A DNA stretch of 64,000 nucleotides from Haliea alexandrii. Its GTDB lineage: Bacteria; Pseudomonadota; Gammaproteobacteria; Pseudomonadales; Halieaceae. Below are positions 31,186 through 39,973 of the stretch, in pieces. How positions within the stretch are numbered: position 1 is the first letter of the stretch; each line of letters begins with the position of its first letter. Location: assembly GCF_003719295.1 (NCBI RefSeq), contig NZ_RFLW01000002.1, positions 362,763 through 426,762 of the forward strand. Direction: 5' to 3'. A model generated the notes under the pieces. It searched no databases. It saw nothing but the letters and a program-made list of their open reading frames with translations, and had not been told where the DNA came from. The translations under genes were made by a program, and so were the position numbers.

Positions 31186-32949
31186 ATGGCTTTTCAGGAT
31201 GCCGACACAGGGGCACGCAAGCCCGTGAACCCGATTGAACTCACCAACAGCATGATTTTCTGGGGCGCCCTGCTGGCGCTGCTGTGCGTTGTTGCCAGCG
31301 GCTTGTCACGGCGTGTGGGCGCCCCCGTGCTGCTGGTGTTCCTGATACTGGGCATGCTGGCCGGGGAAGAGGGCGTGGGTGGACTGCGCTTTGACAACGT
31401 CAGCCAGGCTTTTCTGTTCGGCAGCCTCGCGTTGGCTATCATCATCTTCGATGGCGGCCAGGGCGCCCGTCGCGACACGTTCCGGGTGAGCCTGGGGCCT
31501 GCACTATCACTGGCGACCGTCGGTGTTGTACTCACGGCGGGCATCACCGGCCTGGTCACGCACTTCCTGCTCGACCTGAGCTGGCTGGAATCACTGCTGA
31601 TCGGCGCCATTGTGGGGTCCACGGATGCCGCCGCTGTGTTCGGCCTGTTGCGCTCTGCCGGGCTACAGCTCAAGGAACGCACCAGTGCCACGCTGGAGGT
31701 GGAGTCGGGTAGCAACGACCCCATGGCCATTTTCCTCACCATCACGCTGGTGGAACTGATTTCATTGCAGGCAGAAAATCCCGGCGTCCGTATTCTGGGC
31801 GCATTTGCCGAGCAAATGGGCCTGGGCCTGGCTATCGGCTTTGCCGGCGGTTATGTGCTGGTGCAATTATTGAAACGCCTGTCCCTGCCGGTATCCATGT
31901 ATCCGTTGTTGGCGCTGGCGGGCGGCATGAGCGTATTCGGTATCGCCAACCTCTGGGGGGGCAGTGGCTTTCTCGCCATCTATCTGGTTGGCATCCTGAT
32001 TGGCAATGCGTCATTGCCTCACGCCAAGGATATTCGTCGCTTCCACGACGGTATTGCCTGGTTGGCACAAATTGGCATGTTTCTGATGCTGGGCCTGTTG
32101 GTGACCCCGAGCAGCCTGGTACCGCTGGTACTTCCGGCGCTGGGCATCGCCCTTGCGCTGATATTGGTGGCACGTCCGCTGGCCGTTGCGGTGTCCCTGT
32201 CTCCGTTCCATTTCCCCTGGCGCGAGCAGGTGTTCATCAGCTGGTGTGGCTTGCGCGGCGCGGTGCCGATCATTCTCGCGCTGTTTCCCTCGCTGGCGGG
32301 GCTGGAGCATGCCGACGTATTTTTCGAGCTGGCCTTCTTCGTGGTGCTGGTGTCTCTGGTGCTGCAGGGCTGGACCATTGCGCCCATTGCCCGCTGGCTG
32401 GGCATCGAAGTGCCGCCGCTCCTGGTAGACCCGGAGCACCTGGTGCTGCGCATCCCCGACGAGCAGGAAAAAGAAGTACTGGTGTACCGGGCGGTCGCGG
32501 GGAGCCCCGCTATCAGCATGCGCGCTGGGCGCCTGCCGCTTTCCGGTGGGGCCCAGTTGGTGGGTGTTGTGCGCCAGGGTGTGTTGTTGGACAACCCGCG
32601 AGAACAGGATGTCGAGCTGGAAGACCACGTAATGGTGCTCGGCAACGACGGCGCCGCACCGGCACTGGCACGGCTATTCACGCCGGCAGACGCCAGCAGC
32701 TCGCAGAAGGCCTCGGCGTTCTACGGGGACTTCGTGCTCAAGCCCGGCGCGCGATTGGCGGACATTTCACTGATGTACGGTATAGCGGTACCCGAGGCTT
32801 TGCAGGCACTGACCGTGGGGGAGTTCATCAACCGTCAGTTCCATCACAAGGCGGTGGTGGGCGACAGGGTGTCACTCGACAGTGTGGAGTTTGTGGTCAA
32901 GAAGCTCGACGGCGATCAGATCGCCGTGGTCGGCCTCAAGCTGGGCTAG
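31186..32949 (+). CDS. Potassium/proton antiporter, CPA1 family (NhaP2/CvrA type)
   Basis: Inner-membrane cation/proton exchanger. 587 residues: about 12 membrane helices in residues 20-410 with the family motifs RVGAPVLLVFLILGMLAGEEG, IIIFDGG and ESGSNDPMAIFLT (transport Asp), followed by a cytoplasmic TrkA-C regulatory domain (about 425-500) and a CorC/HlyC-type C-terminal domain (about 505-585). That three-part layout is specific to NhaP2/CvrA. Start uncertain: ATG 31186 or GTG 31225, which has AGGGG 11 bases upstream and would remove 13 residues. Confidence 0.92.
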   Translation: MAFQDADTGARKPVNPIELTNSMIFWGALLALLCVVASGLSRRVGAPVLLVFLILGMLAGEEGVGGLRFDNVSQAFLFGSLALAIIIFDGGQGARRDTFRVSLGPALSLATVGVVLTAGITGLVTHFLLDLSWLESLLIGAIVGSTDAAAVFGLLRSAGLQLKERTSATLEVESGSNDPMAIFLTITLVELISLQAENPGVRILGAFAEQMGLGLAIGFAGGYVLVQLLKRLSLPVSMYPLLALAGGMSVFGIANLWGGSGFLAIYLVGILIGNASLPHAKDIRRFHDGIAWLAQIGMFLMLGLLVTPSSLVPLVLPALGIALALILVARPLAVAVSLSPFHFPWREQVFISWCGLRGAVPIILALFPSLAGLEHADVFFELAFFVVLVSLVLQGWTIAPIARWLGIEVPPLLVDPEHLVLRIPDEQEKEVLVYRAVAGSPAISMRAGRLPLSGGAQLVGVVRQGVLLDNPREQDVELEDHVMVLGNDGAAPALARLFTPADASSSQKASAFYGDFVLKPGARLADISLMYGIAVPEALQALTVGEFINRQFHHKAVVGDRVSLDSVEFVVKKLDGDQIAVVGLKLG

Positions 32950-32953
32950 GCAC

Positions 32954-34474
32954 TCAATCTGCGTCACTGGCAATAATTTCAATGCCCGCCAGGTCCTGCG
33001 CATAGCGCTTCTTGCGCGCCAGATCCATGCCCCGCAGTATCTGGATACGCTGCGCCTGTGGTGACCCCGCGCCGTGCAATGACTCCGTCAGGTAACCCAC
33101 AGCATTGCGCCCCAGGGTCATGTTCTCGATCAGGCGCAGCATACGGGTTCGGCTTTCCACCGGTATATCTGCGCGTCCCTGAAAGTATTTGTGTAACAAC
33201 GGTCCGGCTTCTGCGTGCTCAAAGTCTGCCTGTGACGGCAACGTCACCATCAGACCGCCGGCGAGGTCCTGCGCGAAACGCGCGATCTCGTAGGGGAAGC
33301 GGGTAACGTTGTGTTTGCAGACGTTGGCCAGCATTTCATCATTCATCCAGATACCCGAATCGAGCTGTGTTGCCTCATGGGATGAGGCGATGGCCGAGGA
33401 GTAAATGGTTTCGTTCAGATGCGTCATCTCAACCAGCTTGTCCTTGATGTGGCTGGCGGCATCGGCCCCGTTGTACTCGGCAATGGACGCGGCGGCACCC
33501 ACCATCACATCCCCCAGCCCGGTTTTACACACGTAGCTGGCGCGGTGATAGGCCGTGAAGCGCGCGACCATGGGCTGTGCGAATTCGTACTCACCGTCCA
33601 TGAGCACGTGCTCCCAGGGGATAAATACATTATCGAACACCACCAGGGTCTCCTGGCCGCCAAAGCGGGCATTGCCCTTGTCGATATCGCCCGTCTCCAG
33701 AGCCCGCGTATCGCAACTCTGACGTCCGTAAATATAGGTAAGCCCCTCTGCATCCCCGGGTACCATGCCGACAACGGCGTAGTCGCGATCAGCCGCTCCC
33801 ATGTTCATGGTGGGCATGATGCAGATCCAGTGACTGTTAAGGCCACCGGTCATGTGCGCTTTGGCCCCGGTAACATACAGGCCACGCGCGTTGCGCGCCG
33901 TGACGTGCAAAAACAGGTCTGGATCTGACTGCTCATGCGGGCGTTTGCTGCGATCACCTTTCGGGTCGGTCATGCCCGCGCCGATGATCACATTGTGGCG
34001 CTGCGCCTCGCGCATGAAGGCAAGGTACCGCTGGTGATACTCGGTGCCGTGCTGCTGGTCGATGTCCCAGGTGATGGAATGCAACACGCTGATGGTGTCC
34101 AACCCGGCGCAGCGCTGAAAACAGGTGCCGGTAATCTGCCCCATACGCCGTTGCATACGGTTTTTCAGCACCAGATCCTGCGGTGATTCAACGATGTGCA
34201 GAAAGCGGTTGACCCGAGCGTCGATAAGTGACGAATGCGCGGTTGCCAATTCGGGGTCTTCCAGGGCCAGATCATAGGTGGCGCACAGGGCGTTGATAGA
34301 GGGGCGAATGATCGGGTGGTCAACCGGCTCTGCAATGCGTTCGCCCATCAGGTAGACCGTGACATTGCGGTTGCGCAGGCTCTGTACATAATCGTCGCTG
34401 TTGACGATCGGTGTGAAACGCGCCCAGCGTTCGCCGGCGCTATCTTCTGTACGCTGTGGAACTATCGCATTCAC
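32954..34474 (-). CDS. 4-hydroxybutyryl-CoA dehydratase-like protein (HpaB/AbfD superfamily)
   Basis: 506 residues of the 4-hydroxyphenylacetate 3-hydroxylase fold. Two subfamilies exist: FADH2 monooxygenases (HpaB) and the [4Fe-4S]-FAD radical dehydratase AbfD. Here TCFQRC (Cys118, Cys122), KAHMTGGLNSH (Thr209), Glu275, His310, Tyr314, Cys316 and Lys317 match the cluster ligands and catalytic residues described for AbfD (Cys99, Cys103, Thr190, Glu257, His292, Tyr296, Cys299, Lys300), so dehydratase chemistry on an acyl-CoA is the better guess. The His-to-Cys spacing is one residue shorter than in AbfD, so the substrate may differ. It is divergent from the amidohydrolase gene. Confidence 0.75.
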   Translation of the reverse strand: MNAIVPQRTEDSAGERWARFTPIVNSDDYVQSLRNRNVTVYLMGERIAEPVDHPIIRPSINALCATYDLALEDPELATAHSSLIDARVNRFLHIVESPQDLVLKNRMQRRMGQITGTCFQRCAGLDTISVLHSITWDIDQQHGTEYHQRYLAFMREAQRHNVIIGAGMTDPKGDRSKRPHEQSDPDLFLHVTARNARGLYVTGAKAHMTGGLNSHWICIMPTMNMGAADRDYAVVGMVPGDAEGLTYIYGRQSCDTRALETGDIDKGNARFGGQETLVVFDNVFIPWEHVLMDGEYEFAQPMVARFTAYHRASYVCKTGLGDVMVGAAASIAEYNGADAASHIKDKLVEMTHLNETIYSSAIASSHEATQLDSGIWMNDEMLANVCKHNVTRFPYEIARFAQDLAGGLMVTLPSQADFEHAEAGPLLHKYFQGRADIPVESRTRMLRLIENMTLGRNAVGYLTESLHGAGSPQAQRIQILRGMDLARKKRYAQDLAGIEIIASDAD

Positions 34475-34546
34475 TGTGTCAGACCCTCAGGTTTTGTTAC
34501 TCGTGCCAATTTATGGAGCGGCCGCCCGCCGCAACGACGCTGTAGC

Positions 34547-34568
34547 GCGTGAGGTTGGGGGCTCACGC
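34547..34568. promoter_or_regulatory. Inverted repeat in the divergent dehydratase/amidohydrolase promoter region
   Basis: GCGTGAG (34547-34553) and CTCACGC (34562-34568), 8 bases apart, sit midway in the 176-base gap between two divergent genes and just upstream of a TATATG -10-like sequence (34582 region). The position suits an operator controlling both genes; no regulator is known. Confidence 0.35.
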
Positions 34569-34650
34569 CCTCAATCCGCCGTTATATGCTAGTGTCGCAC
34601 TTTTGTCGATTGCCCAGTGTGGCAGAGAAGCCCCGGGTTGAGGAGGCGAG

Positions 34651-36252
34651 TTGAAATACACACGTGTTGCACCGCAAAACACGCGCGCCTGGCGCAGCGC
34701 TCTATGGGCACTGCTCGTCTTCGCCGCCGGGGTGCTGAGCACGGCACTGCAGGCCGCAGAGCCGGCTTATGACCTCGTGTTGGCCGGTGGGCGAGTGATT
34801 GATCCGGAAAGTGGGTTGGATGCCGTTCGCAATGTGGGCGTCACAGGCGGGGCGATTACCGCGGTAACAGAGCAAGCACTTGACGGTAAACGGGTGATCG
34901 ACGCGACCGGGCTTGTGGTTGCCCCGGGCTTCATTGATCTGCATTCCCATGGCCAGTCACTGGTCGCCGACAGGATGCATGCCTACGACGGTGTGACGAC
35001 AGCGCTGGAGCTTGAGTCCGGCATACTTCCCGTCGGAAATTGGTACAGTCGGCAGGCCGCCGCGGGAAGAGCGTTGAACTACGGCACATCGGCGGCCTGG
35101 ACGTTCGCCCGCATCGAAGAGTTCGAGGGGCTGGCTCCACAGGCGGACCTGCAGTGGTTCCGAGAGGCGTTTGCACTTGAGCGCTGGGTCAAGGAGACCG
35201 CATCCGGCGTGCAGGTCGCCAATATCGTCAAGAGCCTTGAGCAGGGCTTGCAAGAAGGCGCACTGGGTATTGGTATCAACGGCGGCTACGCGCCCGGAGG
35301 CGGTTTTCGCGAGTTGCTTGCGGTCCACGAGCTTGCCGCGCGCCATGAGGTACCCACCTTCACACATATTTCCTGCGACAACCTTGCGGATCCGGGCAGC
35401 TCTGCCGAGTGCGTTGGGCAGGTCATTGCGCTCGCGGCAAGCAGCAACAATCACGCCCATATCTGCCATTTGAACAGTAGCAGTGTGCGTGCGGTGGACG
35501 TGACCAGCGATATGATTCGCACGGCACAGGCAGCCGGCGTGCCACTCAGCACAGAGGCCTACACCTATGGCGCCGGCAGCACGACCATTGGGGCTGCACT
35601 GTTCAGCGCAGAGGCGATGGCGGCCAAAGGCGTAAAGCCGGAGGATATCGAGTACAACGGCGAACGACTGGATGAAGCCAGCTTCACGGCATTGCGCGCT
35701 GCACAGCCCGGCGCTGTGATCGTGAGGCACTTCCTCGACCTGCCGGCCGAGCGGGATATCCTCGACACCTCTGTGCTCTTTCCCGGCGGCGCGATAGCCA
35801 GCGACGGCATGCCCTGGATCGACAGTAGCACCGGAGCGCTTGTTGCCCCTGATCAATGGCCGTTGCCGGAATCCGCCTATGCGCATCCGCGAAGTGCGGG
35901 AACGTTTACCCGGTTACTTGCGCAATGGGTGCGGGAAAGCGCGTCTCTCAGCCTCACAGAGGCCCTGCGCAAGTCATCGCTGATACCGGCGATGATCCTG
36001 CAATCTTCCGTGCCGCAGATGCGCCGGAAAGGCCGCTTGCAGACAGGCATGGATGCCGACATCGTGGTGTTCGATGCGAGCCAGGTAGCGGACAGGGCGA
36101 CTTTTTCCAACCCGCGACAGCCTGCAACCGGTATGCACTATGTTCTGGTCAACGGTGTTCCGGTAATTGATGGCGGCGTATTGAGTATGGACAGCATGCC
36201 CGGCCAGCCGATCAGACGCCCTCTCGGTGGCGGAGCGACTGCAGTGCCCTAA
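34651..36252 (+). CDS. Exported D-aminoacylase-like amidohydrolase
   Basis: 533 residues; signal peptide in residues 1-36 (cut near LQA-AEPAY) places it in the periplasm or attached to the membrane. Amidohydrolase-superfamily landmarks: DLVLAGGRVIDPESG, PGFIDLHSHGQS with the HxH metal site, THISCDN and HICHLNSSS with further metal histidines, and ASDGMPW with the catalytic Asp. Nearest known relatives are N-acyl-D-amino-acid deacylases and D-glutamate deacylases. TTG start with GAGGAGG 8 bases upstream. The substrate cannot be read from the sequence. Confidence 0.82.
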   Translation: MKYTRVAPQNTRAWRSALWALLVFAAGVLSTALQAAEPAYDLVLAGGRVIDPESGLDAVRNVGVTGGAITAVTEQALDGKRVIDATGLVVAPGFIDLHSHGQSLVADRMHAYDGVTTALELESGILPVGNWYSRQAAAGRALNYGTSAAWTFARIEEFEGLAPQADLQWFREAFALERWVKETASGVQVANIVKSLEQGLQEGALGIGINGGYAPGGGFRELLAVHELAARHEVPTFTHISCDNLADPGSSAECVGQVIALAASSNNHAHICHLNSSSVRAVDVTSDMIRTAQAAGVPLSTEAYTYGAGSTTIGAALFSAEAMAAKGVKPEDIEYNGERLDEASFTALRAAQPGAVIVRHFLDLPAERDILDTSVLFPGGAIASDGMPWIDSSTGALVAPDQWPLPESAYAHPRSAGTFTRLLAQWVRESASLSLTEALRKSSLIPAMILQSSVPQMRRKGRLQTGMDADIVVFDASQVADRATFSNPRQPATGMHYVLVNGVPVIDGGVLSMDSMPGQPIRRPLGGGATAVP

Positions 36253-36346
36253 CATGTCGCCACTCAGTTCACATACTTGAAACGCAAAAGCCTGCAAGCG
36301 ACGTGATATGCGCTACGGTAGCGCTTAGCCACTGTGGAGGGATGCG

Positions 36347-37333
36347 ATGTACGCGATGATCATTGAAAGGACGGGTGGACCGGAAGTGTTCCAGTACGCC
36401 GAGGTGGACACGCCAGAACCCGGCCGCGGTGAGGTTGTAGTGCAAGTCGCCTACGCCGGTGTGAACCCCGCAGACTGGAAAAACCGCGAAGGCCACCTCG
36501 CCCAGTTTCGTCCCTATGTTTTTCCCTACATTATCGGCTTTGACGCCGCGGGCCGCATCAGTGCCGTGGGCGAAGGCGTTGAGGGCTTTGCCGTTGGCGA
36601 CCGGGTCTTTACGCCAACCAATCATGGTCAGGGGGGGCAGGGGAGCTATGCAGAGTTCGTTGTTGCAAACGCCGACCGGGTCGCGCGAATCCCCGAGGGG
36701 ATGGATTTTGCGCAGGCGGCCGCATTGCCCGTGGCTTCACTCACGGCCTGGCAGGGTCTGTTTGACCGCGGCGGCCTGCAGCGAGGTCAGCGGGCACTGA
36801 TTCACGGCGGGTCAGGAGGTCTCGGCAGCTTTGCGGTACAGTTTGCCCGTTGGGCCGGTGCAGACGTCGCGGCGACGTGCTCAACGCCCAATGTGCAATA
36901 CCTGCTGGATCTCGGCGTCGACAACGTCATTGACTACCGCACAGACAATATCACGCGTGAAGTGCAGGCCTGGGCGCCAGAGGGGCTTGATTATCTCATG
37001 GATGCGGTGGGCGTCAGCACATTGCCCAATGGCCTTGACCTGGTGCGATCAGGGGGCACCTTTGTCAGCATTCCTACCCTGGTCGACGACGGCGATATTC
37101 CTGCAGCCGCAGAGGCGGGCGCTGCCAGGGGCGTCAATCGCGTGTTTTCTACGATGGACGACGCGAACTGCAGCAGGACCCTGGAAAAAATTGCCAGCCT
37201 GCTGGTCAGTGGCGATGTGCGACTGCCACCCTTAAAAACATTTCAGCTGCGCGACGTTGCCGATGCACACCGTATTCTGCAGCAGGGACACACTCGCGGG
37301 AAAATCGTGCTTGAAGTTGCAAATTTCGAGTGA
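36347..37333 (+). CDS. Zinc-free MDR oxidoreductase (quinone oxidoreductase family)
   Basis: 328 residues. GroES-like N-terminal domain with AYAGVNPADWKNREGH and GFDAAGRISAVGEGV, then a Rossmann domain with IHGGSGGLGSFAVQFAR for NADPH. The cysteine/histidine zinc ligands of true alcohol dehydrogenases are absent, as in QOR and enoyl reductases. Possible roles include reduction of quinones or alpha,beta-unsaturated carbonyls. Ribosome site GGAGGG just before the ATG. Confidence 0.88.
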   Translation: MYAMIIERTGGPEVFQYAEVDTPEPGRGEVVVQVAYAGVNPADWKNREGHLAQFRPYVFPYIIGFDAAGRISAVGEGVEGFAVGDRVFTPTNHGQGGQGSYAEFVVANADRVARIPEGMDFAQAAALPVASLTAWQGLFDRGGLQRGQRALIHGGSGGLGSFAVQFARWAGADVAATCSTPNVQYLLDLGVDNVIDYRTDNITREVQAWAPEGLDYLMDAVGVSTLPNGLDLVRSGGTFVSIPTLVDDGDIPAAAEAGAARGVNRVFSTMDDANCSRTLEKIASLLVSGDVRLPPLKTFQLRDVADAHRILQQGHTRGKIVLEVANFE

Positions 37334-37402
37334 GCGCAGTCAACGGATATTCAATCGCCCGCGGCTTTGAGCAGTAACGAACACGTAACAGGAAAACAAT
37401 CG

Positions 37403-38263
37403 ATGGAAACCAGTATGGAACGCTTGCGCGGCGGAGTAGCCGTTATTACCGGTGCAGGTTCGGGGATAGGGGAAGGCCTGGCGCGCGTGTCAGCTGAACA
37501 GGGTATGCGTGTGGTGGTGGCGGACATTGCCGAAGATCGTGCGCAGCTTGTGGCTGAGAGTATCCGTGCGCAGGGTGGGGAGGCCATGGCGGTGAGAGTT
37601 GACGTAGCCGATGCACCCTCTATCGACGCGCTCGCGGCAACCACCCACGACGCTTGGGGCGACGTCACGCTGCTGATCAACAATGCCGGGGTCGAAACGC
37701 TGGGCCTGACCTGGGAGCTCTCCGCAGCGCAGTGGGACAAGACACTCAACATCAATATTCACGGCGCAATACATGGCGTGCGGGCCTTTGCGCCACGAAT
37801 GATCGCCAGTGGCCAGCCTGCCTGGATTGCCAACACCGCCTCCATTGGCGGCCTTGGCATGATGCCTGTGCAAACATCCTACATCCTGAGCAAGCACGCC
37901 ATGATCTCCTTCAGTGAATGCCTGTTTCTGGAAATGCAGATAAGCAAGGCGCCAATTCAGGTGTCCGCGGTTTTGCCCGGGCCGGTGGCCACCCGTATTT
38001 TTGAGGACGGTGGCACCACCACCAATTCCGCGAGCGAACAGCACCGGGTGATGATGCACGGCATGCTGTCGTCGGACGGCATCAGTGGGTACGAAGCGGC
38101 GCAACGCATTCTGCCGCAAATTGCCGCCGGGGAATTCTGGGTCTCCACGCACCCGGAGCTTACCCGTGAGTTTGCCGCTGGCCGCGCCGCGCACCTGTCG
38201 GCTCTGCAGCCCCCCGCACTTCCGGAAGAAGTGCTCAAGGGTATGGGGCTGTCGATAGACTAG
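37403..38263 (+). CDS. Short-chain dehydrogenase/reductase (first of three in the region)
   Basis: 286 residues, classical SDR. Cofactor motif TGAGSGIGEG at 17-26, acidic DIAED after beta-2 favouring NAD(H) , NNAGVET, catalytic Ser and YILSK (Tyr and Lys). I chose ATG 37403, with AGGAAAAC upstream, over TTG 37367. The C-terminal tail WVSTHPELTREFAAGRAAHL is typical of SDRs in fatty-acid, terpenoid and aromatic catabolic clusters. Substrate unknown. Confidence 0.88.
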   Translation: METSMERLRGGVAVITGAGSGIGEGLARVSAEQGMRVVVADIAEDRAQLVAESIRAQGGEAMAVRVDVADAPSIDALAATTHDAWGDVTLLINNAGVETLGLTWELSAAQWDKTLNINIHGAIHGVRAFAPRMIASGQPAWIANTASIGGLGMMPVQTSYILSKHAMISFSECLFLEMQISKAPIQVSAVLPGPVATRIFEDGGTTTNSASEQHRVMMHGMLSSDGISGYEAAQRILPQIAAGEFWVSTHPELTREFAAGRAAHLSALQPPALPEEVLKGMGLSID

Positions 38264-38266
38264 CCT

Positions 38267-39844
38267 TTACGACTCAGGAGCGCTGCTGAAAACGTCGGCG
38301 TGGGCCTCGCGCAGGTTCCGCTTGAGGATTTTACCTGAAGGATTACGCGGCAAATCCTGCGCTATGAGGATGCATTTGGGCACTTTGAAAGCGGCCAGAT
38401 GCTGTTTGCAAAAGTCGATAACAGCCTGTTCGCTTGCTTGCTCACTCGCGTCATCCTTGGGCACTACAACAGCAGCAACGGCTTCCATCCAGTGTGGGTG
38501 CGGCAGGCCGATAACTGCCACTTCCGCGACCCAGGGCAGCTGGTAGATCGTCTCTTCCACTTCTCGCCCGGACACATTCTCGCCACCCGTTTTGATCATA
38601 TCTTTTTTGCGGTCGACAATGGTCAGGTAGCCTTCCTCATCAAGTGTTGCCAGGTCACCGCTGTGGAACCAGTCACCCGTAAACGCCTCCGCCGTCTTCT
38701 CCGGGTTCCTGAAATACGCAGTCAATAACTGTGGTGACCGGTGCACGACTTCGCCGATATCACCCGTCGCGACATCATTGCCGTCATCGTCAACGACACG
38801 GGTTTCAACGTGGAGTACAGGACGGCCGGCTGAGCCCGCCTTGCGTAATTGGTCTTCCGGTTTGAGAATGGTTGCCGTCGGCGCAATTTCCGTTTGTCCA
38901 TACAGGTTCCACAGACGCAGCTGGGGCAAGCGAGTCTGGATTTCCTTCAGCACCTCCACCGGCATGATGGATGCGCCGTAGTAGCCCTTGCGCAGTGCAG
39001 ACAAATCCGCGCGGTCAAAGTCGGGATGACGGAGCAAAGAAATCCAGACGGTAGGCGGCGCAAAAAACGAGGTGATTTTTTCGCGGGACAACAACTCGAG
39101 CAGGTTCGCTGGGCTGTTGTCGTCGGTTATCACATTGCGGGCGCCGCACTGAATCGCGGGCCCTAGAAAGCAGTCCAGCTGTGCACAGTGGAACAGTGGC
39201 AAGGCGTGCAACACAGTGTCCGTGCTACAGACTTCCGCATCGGCGAGAATACTACCGTACTGCCACAACACCGCGGCGTGACTTAGCACCGCCCCTTTTG
39301 GCGCCGATTCAGTGCCGCTGGTGTATATGATCTGTGCGGCATCCTGACTCTCTACAGCAGGCAGGGTCGCCAGCGGGGCACTCACGGTCAGCAGGCTGAA
39401 AGCGTCCAGTCCAGCAGGCGCATCACCTGAAGTTGCCAACCAGAACAATTGCTCAAGTTCGGGGCATTGTGTTGCCACCTGTTGCGCTTTCTCCACCTCA
39501 CTGTCTCCCACCAGAAGCAGGCGGGCTCCACTGTGCTCAATGATATAGGCCGATTCCTGCACATTGAGCATGAAGTTGACCGGCACCAGCACGGCGCCAA
39601 TTGCGCTTATGGCGAAGCGCGCGACAGCAAAGGCATTCGAATTTCGCGACAGGATGGCGACACGGTCACCGGGCTGAATTCCACGTTCCAACAGCCCGCC
39701 AGCAACGCGAAGGCAGAGGTCATGAAATTCAGCATAGGTCCAGTTTACGTCGTGCTGTCGAATGGCGGCCTGCTGCGGGTTTCGGGCCGCGGTGCGCCGC
39801 AATGCGTGGTAGACGGTTTGCTGGCGAATGAGGTTGGTATCCAA
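38267..39844 (-). CDS. AMP-dependent acyl-CoA synthetase/ligase
   Basis: ANL-superfamily ligase of about 525 residues that activates a carboxylic acid to its CoA thioester. ATP-binding P-loop IIYTSGTESAPKGAVLSH, YGQTEIAPT, hinge region HSGDLATLDEEGYLTIVDRK with KDMIKTGGEN, and the C-terminal catalytic lysine in PRNPSGKILKR are complete. TTG 39844 is preferred (AAGGAG ten bases upstream); an earlier start would add 23 residues. Three bases separate its stop from the convergent SDR stop. The acid is unknown; a medium-chain, aromatic or terpenoid acid are all possible. Confidence 0.9.
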   Translation of the reverse strand: MDTNLIRQQTVYHALRRTAARNPQQAAIRQHDVNWTYAEFHDLCLRVAGGLLERGIQPGDRVAILSRNSNAFAVARFAISAIGAVLVPVNFMLNVQESAYIIEHSGARLLLVGDSEVEKAQQVATQCPELEQLFWLATSGDAPAGLDAFSLLTVSAPLATLPAVESQDAAQIIYTSGTESAPKGAVLSHAAVLWQYGSILADAEVCSTDTVLHALPLFHCAQLDCFLGPAIQCGARNVITDDNSPANLLELLSREKITSFFAPPTVWISLLRHPDFDRADLSALRKGYYGASIMPVEVLKEIQTRLPQLRLWNLYGQTEIAPTATILKPEDQLRKAGSAGRPVLHVETRVVDDDGNDVATGDIGEVVHRSPQLLTAYFRNPEKTAEAFTGDWFHSGDLATLDEEGYLTIVDRKKDMIKTGGENVSGREVEETIYQLPWVAEVAVIGLPHPHWMEAVAAVVVPKDDASEQASEQAVIDFCKQHLAAFKVPKCILIAQDLPRNPSGKILKRNLREAHADVFSSAPES

Positions 39845-39973
39845 GCTGGTAGTGCTCCTTGAACTCGTTGTTGTTATGTCTCTCCCGGCACTGAAACCCG
39901 TGAGCACAGTCACGACAATCCGTGCCGGATTGCGTTAGTGTACCAGCAAGGTGCGCGCAATGAGTTGAACTGG

